Source: JAVKBW01 sp040222995
Lineage (GTDB): Bacteria > Pseudomonadota > Alphaproteobacteria > UBA8366 > Aestuariispiraceae
Assembly (NCBI GenBank): GCA_040222995.1
Contig: JAVKBW010000046.1
Span: forward strand, 124,001 to 188,000
DNA length: 64,000 bases
Reading direction: 5' to 3'
Translations under genes and position numbers: made by a program
The notes under the pieces: model-generated
What the model was told of the DNA's origin: nothing
Databases searched by the model: none
Seen by the model: the letters and a program-made list of their open reading frames with translations, nothing else
In this document: positions 25,909-34,366 of the stretch, piece after piece
How the letters are laid out: the number at the start of each line of letters is the position of its first letter
Numbering within the stretch: position 1 is the first letter of the stretch

Positions 25909-26907
25909 GTGCTAGGGTATATCGCACACCGCCTGCTGGTGATGATTCCGACGCTTTTCGTCATCAGCATTCTGGTTTTCATCATCATCCAGCTACCGCC
26001 CGGCGATTATCTGACGACGATGATGGCCGAGCTGCAGTCGCAGGGCGAAACGCTGAGCCAGGAACGGATGGAGTTCTATCGGCAGGAATACGGTTTCGGC
26101 CTGCCGATGCATGAACAGTATTTCATCTGGTTTACCGGCCTGCTGCAGGGAAATCTGGGGTATTCGTTCGAACATGAGCTACCCGTAACGGACGTGATCG
26201 GCGACCGCGCCTTCCTGACCGTCGTCGTGTCGATGTCGACGATCATCTTCGTCTATGTGATGAGTTTCCCGATCGCCGTCTATTCCGCCGTCAACCAGTA
26301 CAGCATCGGCGACTACGTGCTGACCTTCATCGGGTTCATCGGGCTGGCGGTGCCGAACTTCCTGCTGGCTTTGGTGCTGATGTATCTGGCGAATACCTAT
26401 TTCGGCACGTCGATCGGCGGGTTGATGGACGACCATCTGCGCAACGAGCCGATGTCGTGGGAGAAGGTTGTCAGTATCCTCGAACATCTGTGGGTGCCGG
26501 TGATCGTCATCGGCACATCCGGCACCGCCGGGATGATCCGGCGGTTGCGCGCCAACCTGCTGGACGAGCTGCACAAGCAGTATGTCGTCACCGCCCGGGC
26601 CAAGGGCGTGCCGCCGACACGGGCGCTGATGAAGTATCCGGTGCGCATGGCGATCAACCCGTTCGTCGCCGATATCGGCAATGTGCTGCCGGAGATCATT
26701 TCCGGGTCGGCCATCGTGGCGGTGGTGCTGAGCCTTGAAACCACCGGCCCGATGCTGCTGCAGGCGCTGCAGAGCCAGGACATGTACCTGGCCGGCAGCT
26801 TCCTGATGTTCGTGGCGATGCTGACCGTGATCGGCACGCTGGTATCCGATATCGCGCTGGGCTTCCTCGATCCCCGCATCCGGCTGGGCGCGGAGGTGTC
26901 GAAATGA
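25909..26907 (+). CDS. ABC transporter permease (OppB/DppB type)
   Basis: 332-residue inner-membrane permease with about six transmembrane helices. The N-terminus GYIAHRLLVMIPTLFVI is diagnostic of the OppB group and the EAA-like loop lies near YVVTARAKGVPPTRALMKYP (residues about 225-245). GTG start at 25909. The extracytoplasmic segment after helix 1 (QLPPGDYLTTMMAEL) matches the branch often paired with long SBPs. Forms the channel together with the next gene product. Confidence 0.94.
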   Translation: MLGYIAHRLLVMIPTLFVISILVFIIIQLPPGDYLTTMMAELQSQGETLSQERMEFYRQEYGFGLPMHEQYFIWFTGLLQGNLGYSFEHELPVTDVIGDRAFLTVVVSMSTIIFVYVMSFPIAVYSAVNQYSIGDYVLTFIGFIGLAVPNFLLALVLMYLANTYFGTSIGGLMDDHLRNEPMSWEKVVSILEHLWVPVIVIGTSGTAGMIRRLRANLLDELHKQYVVTARAKGVPPTRALMKYPVRMAINPFVADIGNVLPEIISGSAIVAVVLSLETTGPMLLQALQSQDMYLAGSFLMFVAMLTVIGTLVSDIALGFLDPRIRLGAEVSK

Positions 26908-28124
26908 CCGATACAACGGTTCATACCGGGTCCGACCGCAGCGCCATCACCAGGGGCGACAACAAGCTCGACCATTTTGTCAGTTCCGCGCCGTTCGACG
27001 CCGACCGGGCGGTGACGCTTTCGCCGGAACAGGAAAAATACTATCTGGCGTCGCAATGGCGGCTGATGTGGCTGAAATTCAAGCGGCACCGGCTGGCGGT
27101 GGTCAGCGGCCTCTTCCTTATCCTGCTGTATCTGTCGGTGGTGATCTCCGAAGTCATCGCGCCGTACAATTTCAACTCCCGGCACACCGACTATCTGTAC
27201 GCCCCGCCGCAAAGCATCAACTTCATCCATGACGGCGACTTTATCGGGCCATTCGTCTATCCGTATTCGGTCGACCTGGACCTTGAAAACCTGCAATGGG
27301 TCTATACTGAACAGACCGACCGGCCGCAGCAGCTTCGGTTCTTCTGTACGAAAAACGATTACAACGGGGCGTCGTATAAATTCTGGGGTGTCTGGGACAG
27401 CAGTTTCCATCTGGTCTGTCCAGCGGAAGGCGGCCAGATGTTCTATCTCGGCACTGACCGTCTGGGACGGGATATCCTGTCGCGCATTATCCAGGGCGCA
27501 CGGATTTCACTGACGGTCGGGCTGATCGGCATCACCATCAGCTTCGTGCTCGGCATGGTGATCGGCGGCATTGCCGGTTACTACGGCGGATGGATCGATG
27601 CCGTGGTGCAAAGGATAATCGAAATTATCCGGTCGTTTCCGGCGCTGCCGTTGTGGATGGCGTTGTCGGCGGCGATGCCGGTGACATGGTCGCCCATCCT
27701 GGTGTTTATCGGGATAACGGTAATTCTCGGTATGCTTGACTGGCCGGGCCTTGCCCGAGCGGTGCGGTCGAAACTGCTGGCCCTGCGCGAGGAGGATTTC
27801 TGTGTCGCCGCCCAATTGATGGGCGCGAAACCGAAACGCATCATCGGCAAGCATCTGATGCCCAGCTTCATGAGCCACCTGATTGCCTCGGCGACGCTCG
27901 CCATCCCGTCGATGATCCTCGGCGAAACCGCGCTCAGCTTCCTCGGCCTGGGCCTTAGGCCGCCGATCACCTCCTGGGGTGTGCTGCTGAACGAGGCGCA
28001 GAACTTCAACGCGGTGGCGCTGTATCCGTGGCTGCTGTATCCGGCCCTGCCGGTTATTCTGGTGGTGCTGGCGTTCCAGTTCCTCGGCGACGGCCTGCGC
28101 GACGCTGCGGACCCGTACAAATAG
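26904..28124 (+). CDS. ABC transporter permease (OppC/DppC type)
   Basis: 406-residue permease. A cytoplasmic N-terminal stretch of about 60 residues precedes helix 1 (LAVVSGLFLILLYLSVVI). An unusually long extracytoplasmic loop (about 85-180) follows, and then FYLGTDRLGRDILSRIIQGAR, the OppC hallmark. The EAA loop is near DFCVAAQLMGAKPKRIIGKH. It overlaps the first permease gene by 4 nt. Last gene of the train beginning at 15828; its stop lies in an inverted repeat shared with the convergent SHOCT gene. Confidence 0.94.
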   Translation: MTDTTVHTGSDRSAITRGDNKLDHFVSSAPFDADRAVTLSPEQEKYYLASQWRLMWLKFKRHRLAVVSGLFLILLYLSVVISEVIAPYNFNSRHTDYLYAPPQSINFIHDGDFIGPFVYPYSVDLDLENLQWVYTEQTDRPQQLRFFCTKNDYNGASYKFWGVWDSSFHLVCPAEGGQMFYLGTDRLGRDILSRIIQGARISLTVGLIGITISFVLGMVIGGIAGYYGGWIDAVVQRIIEIIRSFPALPLWMALSAAMPVTWSPILVFIGITVILGMLDWPGLARAVRSKLLALREEDFCVAAQLMGAKPKRIIGKHLMPSFMSHLIASATLAIPSMILGETALSFLGLGLRPPITSWGVLLNEAQNFNAVALYPWLLYPALPVILVVLAFQFLGDGLRDAADPYK

Positions 28125-28154
28125 AGCCGACGCCGGGTCGGATGACGGGCTCTA
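28122..28154. repeat. Inverted repeat spanning two convergent stop codons
   Basis: TAGAGCC at 28122-28128 pairs with GGCTCTA at 28148-28154 (7 bp, 19-nt loop). The left arm begins with the TAG stop of the permease gene and the right arm ends with the stop of the minus-strand SHOCT gene. It could be a bidirectional transcription end. No T-run follows, so this is tentative. Confidence 0.4.
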
Positions 28155-28490
28155 GCGTTCGAGTGCGCTGCGCCGTTCCTCGAATTCCGCCTTGTCGATT
28201 TCACCCCGGGCGAAACGCTCGCTTAGAATATCCAGCGCCGTCTTTCCCGAACTGTGGCCGTGATGTGCCGGACCGGCGATCCACCGGAAAACGAGAACGG
28301 CGGCAATGACCAGCACGACCATGAAAATCAGGAACATCGGCGCCATGAACCATCCATAGGCACCGCCATGCATGCCGCCGTCCCAGCCGCGTCCGTATCC
28401 GTATGTGCCGCCCTGATCCGCCAGTACCGCCGTTGACGTCGCTATCGAAAACAGTGCGCCGAGGAAGACCGAAACCGGTGTCTTTGTCAT
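28152..28490 (-). CDS. SHOCT domain membrane protein
   Basis: 112 residues. The start at 28490 has AAGGAG 7 nt upstream. A signal-like N-terminus (MTKTPVSVFLGALFSIA, possible cleavage after VLA) is followed by a Gly/Tyr-rich stretch. A transmembrane helix at about residues 48-70 comes next, then a His-rich linker (HHGH) and the C-terminal SHOCT motif (ILSERFARGEIDKAEFEERR). SHOCT is a short oligomerisation domain found at the C-terminus of many small membrane proteins. Function unknown. Probably monocistronic. Confidence 0.85.
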   Translation of the reverse strand: MTKTPVSVFLGALFSIATSTAVLADQGGTYGYGRGWDGGMHGGAYGWFMAPMFLIFMVVLVIAAVLVFRWIAGPAHHGHSSGKTALDILSERFARGEIDKAEFEERRSALER

Positions 28491-28702
28491 TGTCTGGCTC
28501 CTTTGCATGGTGATGCGTGTATGCGCTCAGATAACGATACGACTTTTACGACGTTTCCGGGCGGGCCGCCTTGATCAGGATCAACCCGACTGTCCGGGGC
28601 AGGCGATGCAGGCCGGGGCCGCCGGCAGCGGCGGCGCGGCTTTACCGATACGCGCATCGGTTCTAGTCTGGGGCTTCGTTTTATCCAACCGGGCCGAGCC
28701 GC

Positions 28703-29500
28703 ATGAAACTGACACAACAGCAAACCGAAGATTTCGATCGCGACGGCTATCTGTTCTTTCCGAACCGTTTCTCTTCGGCAGAAGCGGCGTTGCTGAAAAG
28801 CGAGGCAGATGCCGTCTACGCGATGGACCGGCAAGAGGTCTGGCGGGAATCCTCCGGCGTCGCCCGTACCGCCTTCGCTGCGCATACCTATAATGAAGGA
28901 TTCCGCCGGCTCGGCCGGCATCCGCGGCTGATCGACCCGGTGATGCAGGTGCTCGACGGTCCGGTCTACATGCATCAGTACAAGGTGAACGCGAAGGCCG
29001 CCTTCGACGGCGATGTCTGGCAGTGGCATCAGGATTACGGCACCTGGAAACGCGACGACGACATGCCGGAACCGCGGGCCATGAACATCGCCGTTTTTCT
29101 CGATGACGTGACCGCCGCGAACGGGCCGCTGCTGTTCATCCCCGGCAGCCACAAGCACGGTGTCGTCGCCGCCGGCCACGATCTGGAAACCACGTCCTAT
29201 CCGCTCTGGACCCTGGACCGGGAAACCGTGACCGAGCTTGCCGAACAGGGCGGTTGCGTCGCGCCGACCGGACCGGCCGGCAGCATGCTGATGTTCTCAT
29301 CGCTGCTGGTGCATGCCAGTCCGCCGAACATTTCGCCGTTCGGCCGCACCATCGTGTATCTGTCACTGTGCCATGTCGACAACCACATCCGCCGGTTCAA
29401 GCGGGCGGAATGGATCGCCCATCGCGATTTCACGCCCATCGAGCCGCTGAACGACGATTGCCTCGACGAACTGGTGAATGCACGGCAGGCGGCGGAGTAG
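28703..29500 (+). CDS. Phytanoyl-CoA dioxygenase (PhyH) family protein
   Basis: 265-residue Fe(II)/2-oxoglutarate-dependent oxygenase. The iron ligands H109-x-D111 are in WQWHQDYGTW, the distal H204 is in LLVHASPPN and the 2-oxoglutarate Arg is probably R215 in FGRTIVYL. The N-terminus FDRDGYLFFPNRF is the family signature (compare ectoine hydroxylase EctD and PhyH). Substrate unknown, because no ectoine genes are nearby. Monocistronic; its stop is 3 nt from the end of the convergent small Cys-rich gene. Confidence 0.88.
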   Translation: MKLTQQQTEDFDRDGYLFFPNRFSSAEAALLKSEADAVYAMDRQEVWRESSGVARTAFAAHTYNEGFRRLGRHPRLIDPVMQVLDGPVYMHQYKVNAKAAFDGDVWQWHQDYGTWKRDDDMPEPRAMNIAVFLDDVTAANGPLLFIPGSHKHGVVAAGHDLETTSYPLWTLDRETVTELAEQGGCVAPTGPAGSMLMFSSLLVHASPPNISPFGRTIVYLSLCHVDNHIRRFKRAEWIAHRDFTPIEPLNDDCLDELVNARQAAE

Positions 29501-29503
29501 GGT

Positions 29504-29728
29504 TTAGCTGCGACAGCCTTCGCCAAGCTGAATCGGCGGGCAGGGAACATCCGCGTAGGAACAGAAGACACAGCAATCGCCGGCAAGCGGTTTAAGGACC
29601 GCGCCGCAACCCTTGCAGTCATAAAACCACTGGCAGGCATCCGTCGGCATTGTTTCGGTTTCCGTATGCCCGCATCGGGGGCATGTCAGGGTCGATTGCA
29701 GGATTGCTTTGTCTTTCTGCGTCGCCAT
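29504..29728 (-). CDS. Small Cys-rich GDCCVFCSY protein linked to MerF
   Basis: 74 residues with two CxxC-type pairs. TCPRCGHTE and DCKGCGAV form a probable zinc ribbon, and the family signature GDCCVFCSYADVPCPPIQ lies at the C-terminus. Proteins with this signature are repeatedly encoded beside mercury transporters in proteobacteria. The gene overlaps merF by 43 nt in another frame, so expression is coupled. Role probably in metal (mercury) handling; not experimentally defined as far as I know. Confidence 0.85.
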   Translation of the reverse strand: MATQKDKAILQSTLTCPRCGHTETETMPTDACQWFYDCKGCGAVLKPLAGDCCVFCSYADVPCPPIQLGEGCRS

Positions 29729-29907
29729 AAGGCCACTCCTGTCAGAATCAGAAAAAACGCCAGAGCCGGAAACAGCACATAATCCAGATAGCCGACCGCA
29801 GCGGACAATCCGACCGCGCCGAACCCGATAACAAGGATCGGGGTGAAACAACACAGGACTGCAATCGCACTGCCGACGATACCGGTTCTGAGCAAGGGAT
29901 CCTTCAT
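29686..29907 (-). CDS. merF: MerF-like mercury transport protein
   Basis: 73 residues with two transmembrane helices (about 7-30 and 36-57). The vicinal cysteine motif CCFTP near residue 19 in the first helix is diagnostic of MerF, which passes Hg(II) into the cytoplasm. A second Cys lies in the C-terminal KQSCNRP. Start at 29907 preferred; an in-frame ATG at 29931 adds MSRCRVWV. No merA reductase, merB or merR gene is in the window. Upstream (29947-29917) there is a TTGAAG hexamer, a 19-nt spacer and TGTAGA. That is the unusual spacing of MerR-type promoters, but the -10 match is poor. Confidence 0.85.
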   Translation of the reverse strand: MKDPLLRTGIVGSAIAVLCCFTPILVIGFGAVGLSAAVGYLDYVLFPALAFFLILTGVALWRRRKTKQSCNRP

Positions 29908-29965
29908 GACCCACACTCTACATCGGCTCATGCAGGCTGCACTTCAACAATAGGTGATAGTTTGT

Positions 29966-31636
29966 CTATTTTGATAGCGAACGATTGTCAGAAAACCGGT
30001 TCAACACATTGCGGGTGATGCGTTCGACCTGAGCGTCGCCACGCGTCAGCCCCATCACCCATTCACAGGTTGCGGCCGTGAACACTTCGCCTTTCCCTTT
30101 GTGGAAATGCACGATCATGCCGTTGCCGCGCGTGACGCTGTCCACGGTTTCCGCATCGGTCTTGCCGTACAAAGCCTGCGCCTTCCAGATCGCGCCGCCG
30201 TCGCCGATATACAGGGTTTCGCCCCAGATACCGTGATCGGCCTCGGCATTCGTGCCCATGCCCATGGCGAGAATTTCCAGCCCTTCCGGCGCGCCGTCCG
30301 ACCCGGTCGGAAACGGCAATCCGTCACGCACCACATGGTCCAGCCCGTCGACCTCGTAGCCATAGATCCGCGATTGCGCGCCCAGTACATCGCCGTAGCC
30401 GAGATGCGCGCCCTCGAACGCCCAGTGATCGGGGCGGTAGATCGTGAAACCGTCGCTGCCCCGCCCCACACAATTGCCCAGTCCGGCATAGACGCCTTTC
30501 AAGGCGTTGACGCCGAAGGTCTGCGCGCCGGGCCGGTTGATGGCGGGAATTTCCCACGCCCCGGATAACAGGGGCTGGTTTTCCGTGCCCATCAACGGGT
30601 CGTCGTCGATGGCGGCGTATTTGTGGCAGACCTGGGTGTTGCCGCCGTCCTCAATGCGGGTTTGCCACAAAAAGTTTCCGGCGAACCGCGCGGCCCTGCC
30701 GCCATTTTCCACCCAGGCGTCGACGGCGTTGCGCATCGCGCCGCTCCAGTATTCGTCATGGCCGACGAAGACAGCGCAGCGGTAACGATCCAGCAGCGTC
30801 GGGTCTTCGTGCAGATCGTGCAGGGTGGCGACATCGAAAGCGTAGCCTTCGCGTTCGGCCCATTGCACGAAATGCCGTTCGTAGCTGGCCCAGCCTGCCG
30901 AGGCGTACTTCTTCGAATAGCCATACGCGTACGCCCATTCCATATACGGATAGCGCACCATGTCGCCCGGTTTCGGCGGGATTTCCGGCAGGGTGCGCGG
31001 CGCGCCCTGCGGCAGTTTGCAGAAACCGCGCGTCCAGGGCCGTTGGGTCGACAGTTTGGGCGAAAACCGGTCGCCCGTCGGCCCGGCGATGCCGTCATAG
31101 GCGTTCGACCCGCCCCAGCAATTGTAGGCGAGCCAGGTGCCGGTGGCGCACAGCAGCAGGATCGGCGCGGGCTTGAGACGGGGGGAACGCCGAACGATGA
31201 TAATGTGATGTTCTTCCACCCGCTCAGCCCCGCGATGCCCGATGAGCGTGATCAGATACCCGCCGGATTTCCAGTCCGCCGGCACGATGAAGGATTGCGC
31301 CACCGGCCAGGCGCAGCCGTTGACTGAACAGTCGCGCGGTGTTTCGTGGCTGGCGCCGGGCAGATCGCACACGGTCATCACGGGATCGAAGGAGGCGCCG
31401 TCGCGGGCGATCTCCATGTCCCAGCGTTCAGCCGTGGTGCTGACATGCAGATGAACCGTCTCGCCCGGCTGATAGGAAAACCGGTCGGTATAGGCCCAGA
31501 TTTCCAGCACCGCCGGGTTGCGAGCCGGGCCGATATAGTAGTTGTCGAGGATGTGCCGCGCCTTGCGCAGGGTGCGCGGCGTCGGCTCGGCAAGCGGCTG
31601 GGCCGCGTCCGCAAGGCCGTGAAGATCCTGTGTCAT
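29966..31636 (-). CDS. N,N-dimethylformamidase beta-subunit-like protein
   Basis: About 556 residues resembling the large subunit of N,N-dimethylformamidase, an iron amidohydrolase. Recognisable elements are ATGTWLAYNCWGGSNAYDG near residue 165 and FVGHDEYWSGAMRNAV near residue 290, the latter carrying the Tyr and acidic residues of the iron site. Toward the end, GNGMIVHFHKGKGEVF completes the fold. ATG 31636 is preferred, because AGGGGG lies 11 nt upstream, whereas a GTG at 31648 abuts it. The known enzyme also has a small alpha subunit; none is encoded next to it. Substrate therefore open (a formamide or other amide). Confidence 0.82.
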   Translation of the reverse strand: MTQDLHGLADAAQPLAEPTPRTLRKARHILDNYYIGPARNPAVLEIWAYTDRFSYQPGETVHLHVSTTAERWDMEIARDGASFDPVMTVCDLPGASHETPRDCSVNGCAWPVAQSFIVPADWKSGGYLITLIGHRGAERVEEHHIIIVRRSPRLKPAPILLLCATGTWLAYNCWGGSNAYDGIAGPTGDRFSPKLSTQRPWTRGFCKLPQGAPRTLPEIPPKPGDMVRYPYMEWAYAYGYSKKYASAGWASYERHFVQWAEREGYAFDVATLHDLHEDPTLLDRYRCAVFVGHDEYWSGAMRNAVDAWVENGGRAARFAGNFLWQTRIEDGGNTQVCHKYAAIDDDPLMGTENQPLLSGAWEIPAINRPGAQTFGVNALKGVYAGLGNCVGRGSDGFTIYRPDHWAFEGAHLGYGDVLGAQSRIYGYEVDGLDHVVRDGLPFPTGSDGAPEGLEILAMGMGTNAEADHGIWGETLYIGDGGAIWKAQALYGKTDAETVDSVTRGNGMIVHFHKGKGEVFTAATCEWVMGLTRGDAQVERITRNVLNRFSDNRSLSK

Positions 31637-31723
31637 TGTCGTTTTCACCCCCTGTTTCAGGCGTTTGCCGGGCCGTGACGGAAATCACTGACTCGCGGCG
31701 GAAATGAGCGTATGATGGGCATC

Positions 31724-32122
31724 ATGGTTGATTCAACACTTCAAACGGCGGTCTCGGCATTGCGCGCGGCGACGGTGCGCGTCAACACGACGGCGAACAA
31801 CATCGCCAAAGCCCGTAGCGTCGGGCGTCCGGGCGCAACCGACCCGGCAGAACAGGCATTCCAGCCGCAGGATGTGACGCAATCGTCGCTGGCGACCGGC
31901 GGCACGGTGGCCCGCACGACGGACCGCAGCCCCGGCACGTCGCCGGCCTTCGACCCGAACAACACGCTGGCCAATGCGCAGGGATTCGTCGATGCGCCGA
32001 ATGTCGATCTGGGCAGCGAACTGGTCGATCTGAAAGCCGCGGAAATCGGCTTCAAGGCTGCCGCCGCGCTGATCCGCGCCGAAGACGAACGCAAGGACGC
32101 CCTGCTGGACATCAAGTCCTGA
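31724..32122 (+). CDS. Flagellar basal-body rod (FlgC-like) protein, orphan
   Basis: 132 residues. The N-terminus LQTAVSALRAATVRVNTTANNIA matches the flagellar rod-protein N-terminal domain with its ANNIA signature. The C-terminus (NVDLGSELVDLKAAEIGFKAAAALIRAEDE) matches the coiled C-terminal helix of FlgC/FlgG-type rod proteins. The middle is short and low in secondary structure. An ATG 12 nt upstream is also possible. No other flagellar gene is in the window, so it may be a stand-alone paralogue rather than the structural rod subunit. Confidence 0.8.
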   Translation: MVDSTLQTAVSALRAATVRVNTTANNIAKARSVGRPGATDPAEQAFQPQDVTQSSLATGGTVARTTDRSPGTSPAFDPNNTLANAQGFVDAPNVDLGSELVDLKAAEIGFKAAAALIRAEDERKDALLDIKS

Positions 32123-32207
32123 TCCCTGCTTTTTCCGGCATATCGCCGGTTTCCCAACCGCCCGCACCGTCGTAGGCTGCCTGCAATCAATTGCGGGAGC
32201 AACACAC

Positions 32208-33662
32208 ATGAATCTGGCGGACTATGCGTCGATGGACGGTCTGGGCCTTGCGGCTCTGGTAAAGAAAGGCGAGGTTTCGCCGCGCGAACTGGCGCTGGCC
32301 GCACGGGCGGCGATGGAGGCCGTCGACGGCCAGGTGAAGGCCGTGGTCGAAACCTATCCCGACCGGATCGAGGATCTTGATGAAGCCAGCCTCGGCGACG
32401 GGCCGTTTCGCGGCGTGCCGTTTCTGATCAAGGACTTTCTCGGCCACGAGAAAGGCCGCAAGACCGAATTCGGCTCGCGGCTGTGCAAAGGCTATGTCGC
32501 CGATGTGACGTCGAATTTCTGCGCGGCGGTCAAGGCCGCCGGTTGCAATATTCTCGGCCGCTCGAACACGCCGGAATATTCCATCACCTGCACCGCCGAA
32601 AACGTGCTGTACGGCAACACCTCCACCCCGTGGAAGCTCGGCCATTGCGCCGGCGGGTCGACGGGCGGCGGCGCGGCGGCGGTGGCGGCGGGCATCGTGC
32701 CGGTGGCGCACGGGTCGGATATCGCCGGATCGATCCGCATTCCCGCTGCCTGGAGCGGCGGCGTCGGCCTGAAACCGTCGCGTGGCATGGTCTCGTCCGG
32801 TCCGGTGCTGGACGAATGGGGGTTCGGCCTGTCGATGAACTTCGTGCAGACCAAGACGATGCGCGACACGGCGGCGATGATGGACTGCATCGCCGTGCCG
32901 TTTCCCGGCGATCCGTTCGTCGTGCAGCGGCCCGACCGGTCGTTCGCGGATTTCCTGCAAGCCCCGTTGCCCGCGCTGAAGATCGGTGTCTCGACAAAAC
33001 CACTGATGGCCGATGCACCGATTGATCCGGAAACCGTCGCGGCGGTGGAGGCGACGGCGCAGGTTCTGGAAGGCATGGGCCATGCGGTCGAACCGGTCAG
33101 CTTCCCGTTCGATCATGAAGAAGCCGTGCACGCCATGGCGTCGCACTGGTTTTTCGACTTTTCCCGCAAGCTGGATGCGCTGGGTGCGGCAACCGGGCGG
33201 AAGCCGGGGCCGGACACGCTGGAGCCGGTGACCCTGAAATTCTACGAAATGTCCCGCGACATGGACCCGTATGCGTTTTTCGATGCGATGGACTGGCTGA
33301 ACAAGGCGCGCCGCGTTACGGGCGATTTCTTCCGGCAATACGATGTCATGCTCAGCCCGACCTGCGCCCTGCCGTCGCCACCGCATGGCGAATACGGGCT
33401 CAGCATCGACGGATCGAAAACGCCGATCGACTACATGCTGCACTGGTCGAAGGCGACGCAATACTGCTTTCCGTACAATGTCGCCGGTGCGCCGGCCCTG
33501 TCGCTGCCGCTGGCGCTGCATTCGACCGGCCTGCCGATCGGCGTTCAGGTCGGCACGGCGCCGCAGAAGGATCACCTGCTGATCGGTCTGGGAGCGGCGC
33601 TGGAACAGGCCATGCCGTGGGCGGAGAGGGTGCCGCCGCTGCACGCGTCGCGGGCGGCCTGA
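32208..33662 (+). CDS. Amidase signature family hydrolase
   Basis: 484-residue amidase of the Ser-cisSer-Lys type. Lys75 is in PFLIKDFLG, cis-Ser151 in CAGGSTGGGAAAVAAG and nucleophile Ser175 in GSDIAGSIRIPA. Length and C-terminal PALSLPLALHSTGLPIGVQ fit the family. Cytoplasmic. Substrate could be a small aliphatic or aryl amide, nylon-type oligomer or similar. There are no partner GatB/GatC genes, so it is not the tRNA amidotransferase. Its end lies 10 nt from the end of the convergent PAS-like gene. Confidence 0.93.
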   Translation: MNLADYASMDGLGLAALVKKGEVSPRELALAARAAMEAVDGQVKAVVETYPDRIEDLDEASLGDGPFRGVPFLIKDFLGHEKGRKTEFGSRLCKGYVADVTSNFCAAVKAAGCNILGRSNTPEYSITCTAENVLYGNTSTPWKLGHCAGGSTGGGAAAVAAGIVPVAHGSDIAGSIRIPAAWSGGVGLKPSRGMVSSGPVLDEWGFGLSMNFVQTKTMRDTAAMMDCIAVPFPGDPFVVQRPDRSFADFLQAPLPALKIGVSTKPLMADAPIDPETVAAVEATAQVLEGMGHAVEPVSFPFDHEEAVHAMASHWFFDFSRKLDALGAATGRKPGPDTLEPVTLKFYEMSRDMDPYAFFDAMDWLNKARRVTGDFFRQYDVMLSPTCALPSPPHGEYGLSIDGSKTPIDYMLHWSKATQYCFPYNVAGAPALSLPLALHSTGLPIGVQVGTAPQKDHLLIGLGAALEQAMPWAERVPPLHASRAA

Positions 33663-33672
33663 GAACCGCCGG

Positions 33673-34245
33673 TCAGAGCCGGGGGTTCTGTTCGTCGTTG
33701 TGGGAATAGAAGGGCTCGGCGTCGTCCAGCGAAGTCCTGTCCATGTCGCGCTGATAGACCGACATCAGATAGGGTTCCTTGCCGGACCGGCGAACCGGCA
33801 GATCGACATAGGTGATATTGATGAATTCGCGGCCGATCGCGGCCAGTCTTCCGCCGGCGATGCCGATCGCCTTTCGCTCCACGATCGCCTTTACATACGG
33901 TTTCTCGACGGTATCCCAATGCGCCGGGATTGTTTCACCCTCCATGGATTTACCGGTGTAGTCCGTGCCCCACAGATCGACCAGGCCGGTACCCCAGAGC
34001 AGAAAAATCATTTCTGAATAGTCGGGTTTGATCTCGCCCAGGGAAATGTTGCCGTACCAGCCGGCGAAGTCCCTGAATTCAAAATCCGTCCAGTCCGGCA
34101 GCACGTCGCCGTCGAACTTCGACAGCCACAATCTGACGATCGGCGCAAACACACCGAACACGTCGGCATCCGCATTCCGGTCGTAAACCCGGTAGAACCA
34201 ATCGTGTTCCTGCATTCCTTGCCCGCCGAAAGCCGTTTGAACCAT
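33673..34245 (-). CDS. PAS-like single-domain protein, copy 1 of 3
   Basis: 190 residues; member of the small PAS_5-like family found in many copies in Rhodospirillales-type genomes. The family core is visible: FAPIVRLWLSKFDGDVLPDW, FRDFAGWYGNISLGEI and a C-terminal FINITYVDLPVRRSG. A start at ATG 34215 (160-180 residue product like the other copies) is as likely as 34245. No output domain is attached. The other two copies are at 50560-51051 and 60643-61158; this one is the most divergent. Probably a ligand-sensing or localisation module. Confidence 0.72.
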   Translation of the reverse strand: MVQTAFGGQGMQEHDWFYRVYDRNADADVFGVFAPIVRLWLSKFDGDVLPDWTDFEFRDFAGWYGNISLGEIKPDYSEMIFLLWGTGLVDLWGTDYTGKSMEGETIPAHWDTVEKPYVKAIVERKAIGIAGGRLAAIGREFINITYVDLPVRRSGKEPYLMSVYQRDMDRTSLDDAEPFYSHNDEQNPRL

Positions 34246-34366
34246 TATACTGTTTCTGTAATGCCTTTATAGGTTGAATACCCTGATACCGCAAAGATTA
34301 ATTTGTGCGGTATTATGGATTATTTGTACGCCGAAATAGGCGCTAAACGATCAGGAAGGGAAAACC

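Noticed and set aside
28575..28580. Extra TGATCC box (minus strand) near the PhyH/SHOCT intergenic region
   Set aside because: No TA-starting hexamer at 17-18 nt distance; other TGATCC occurrences I checked in coding regions also lack it.
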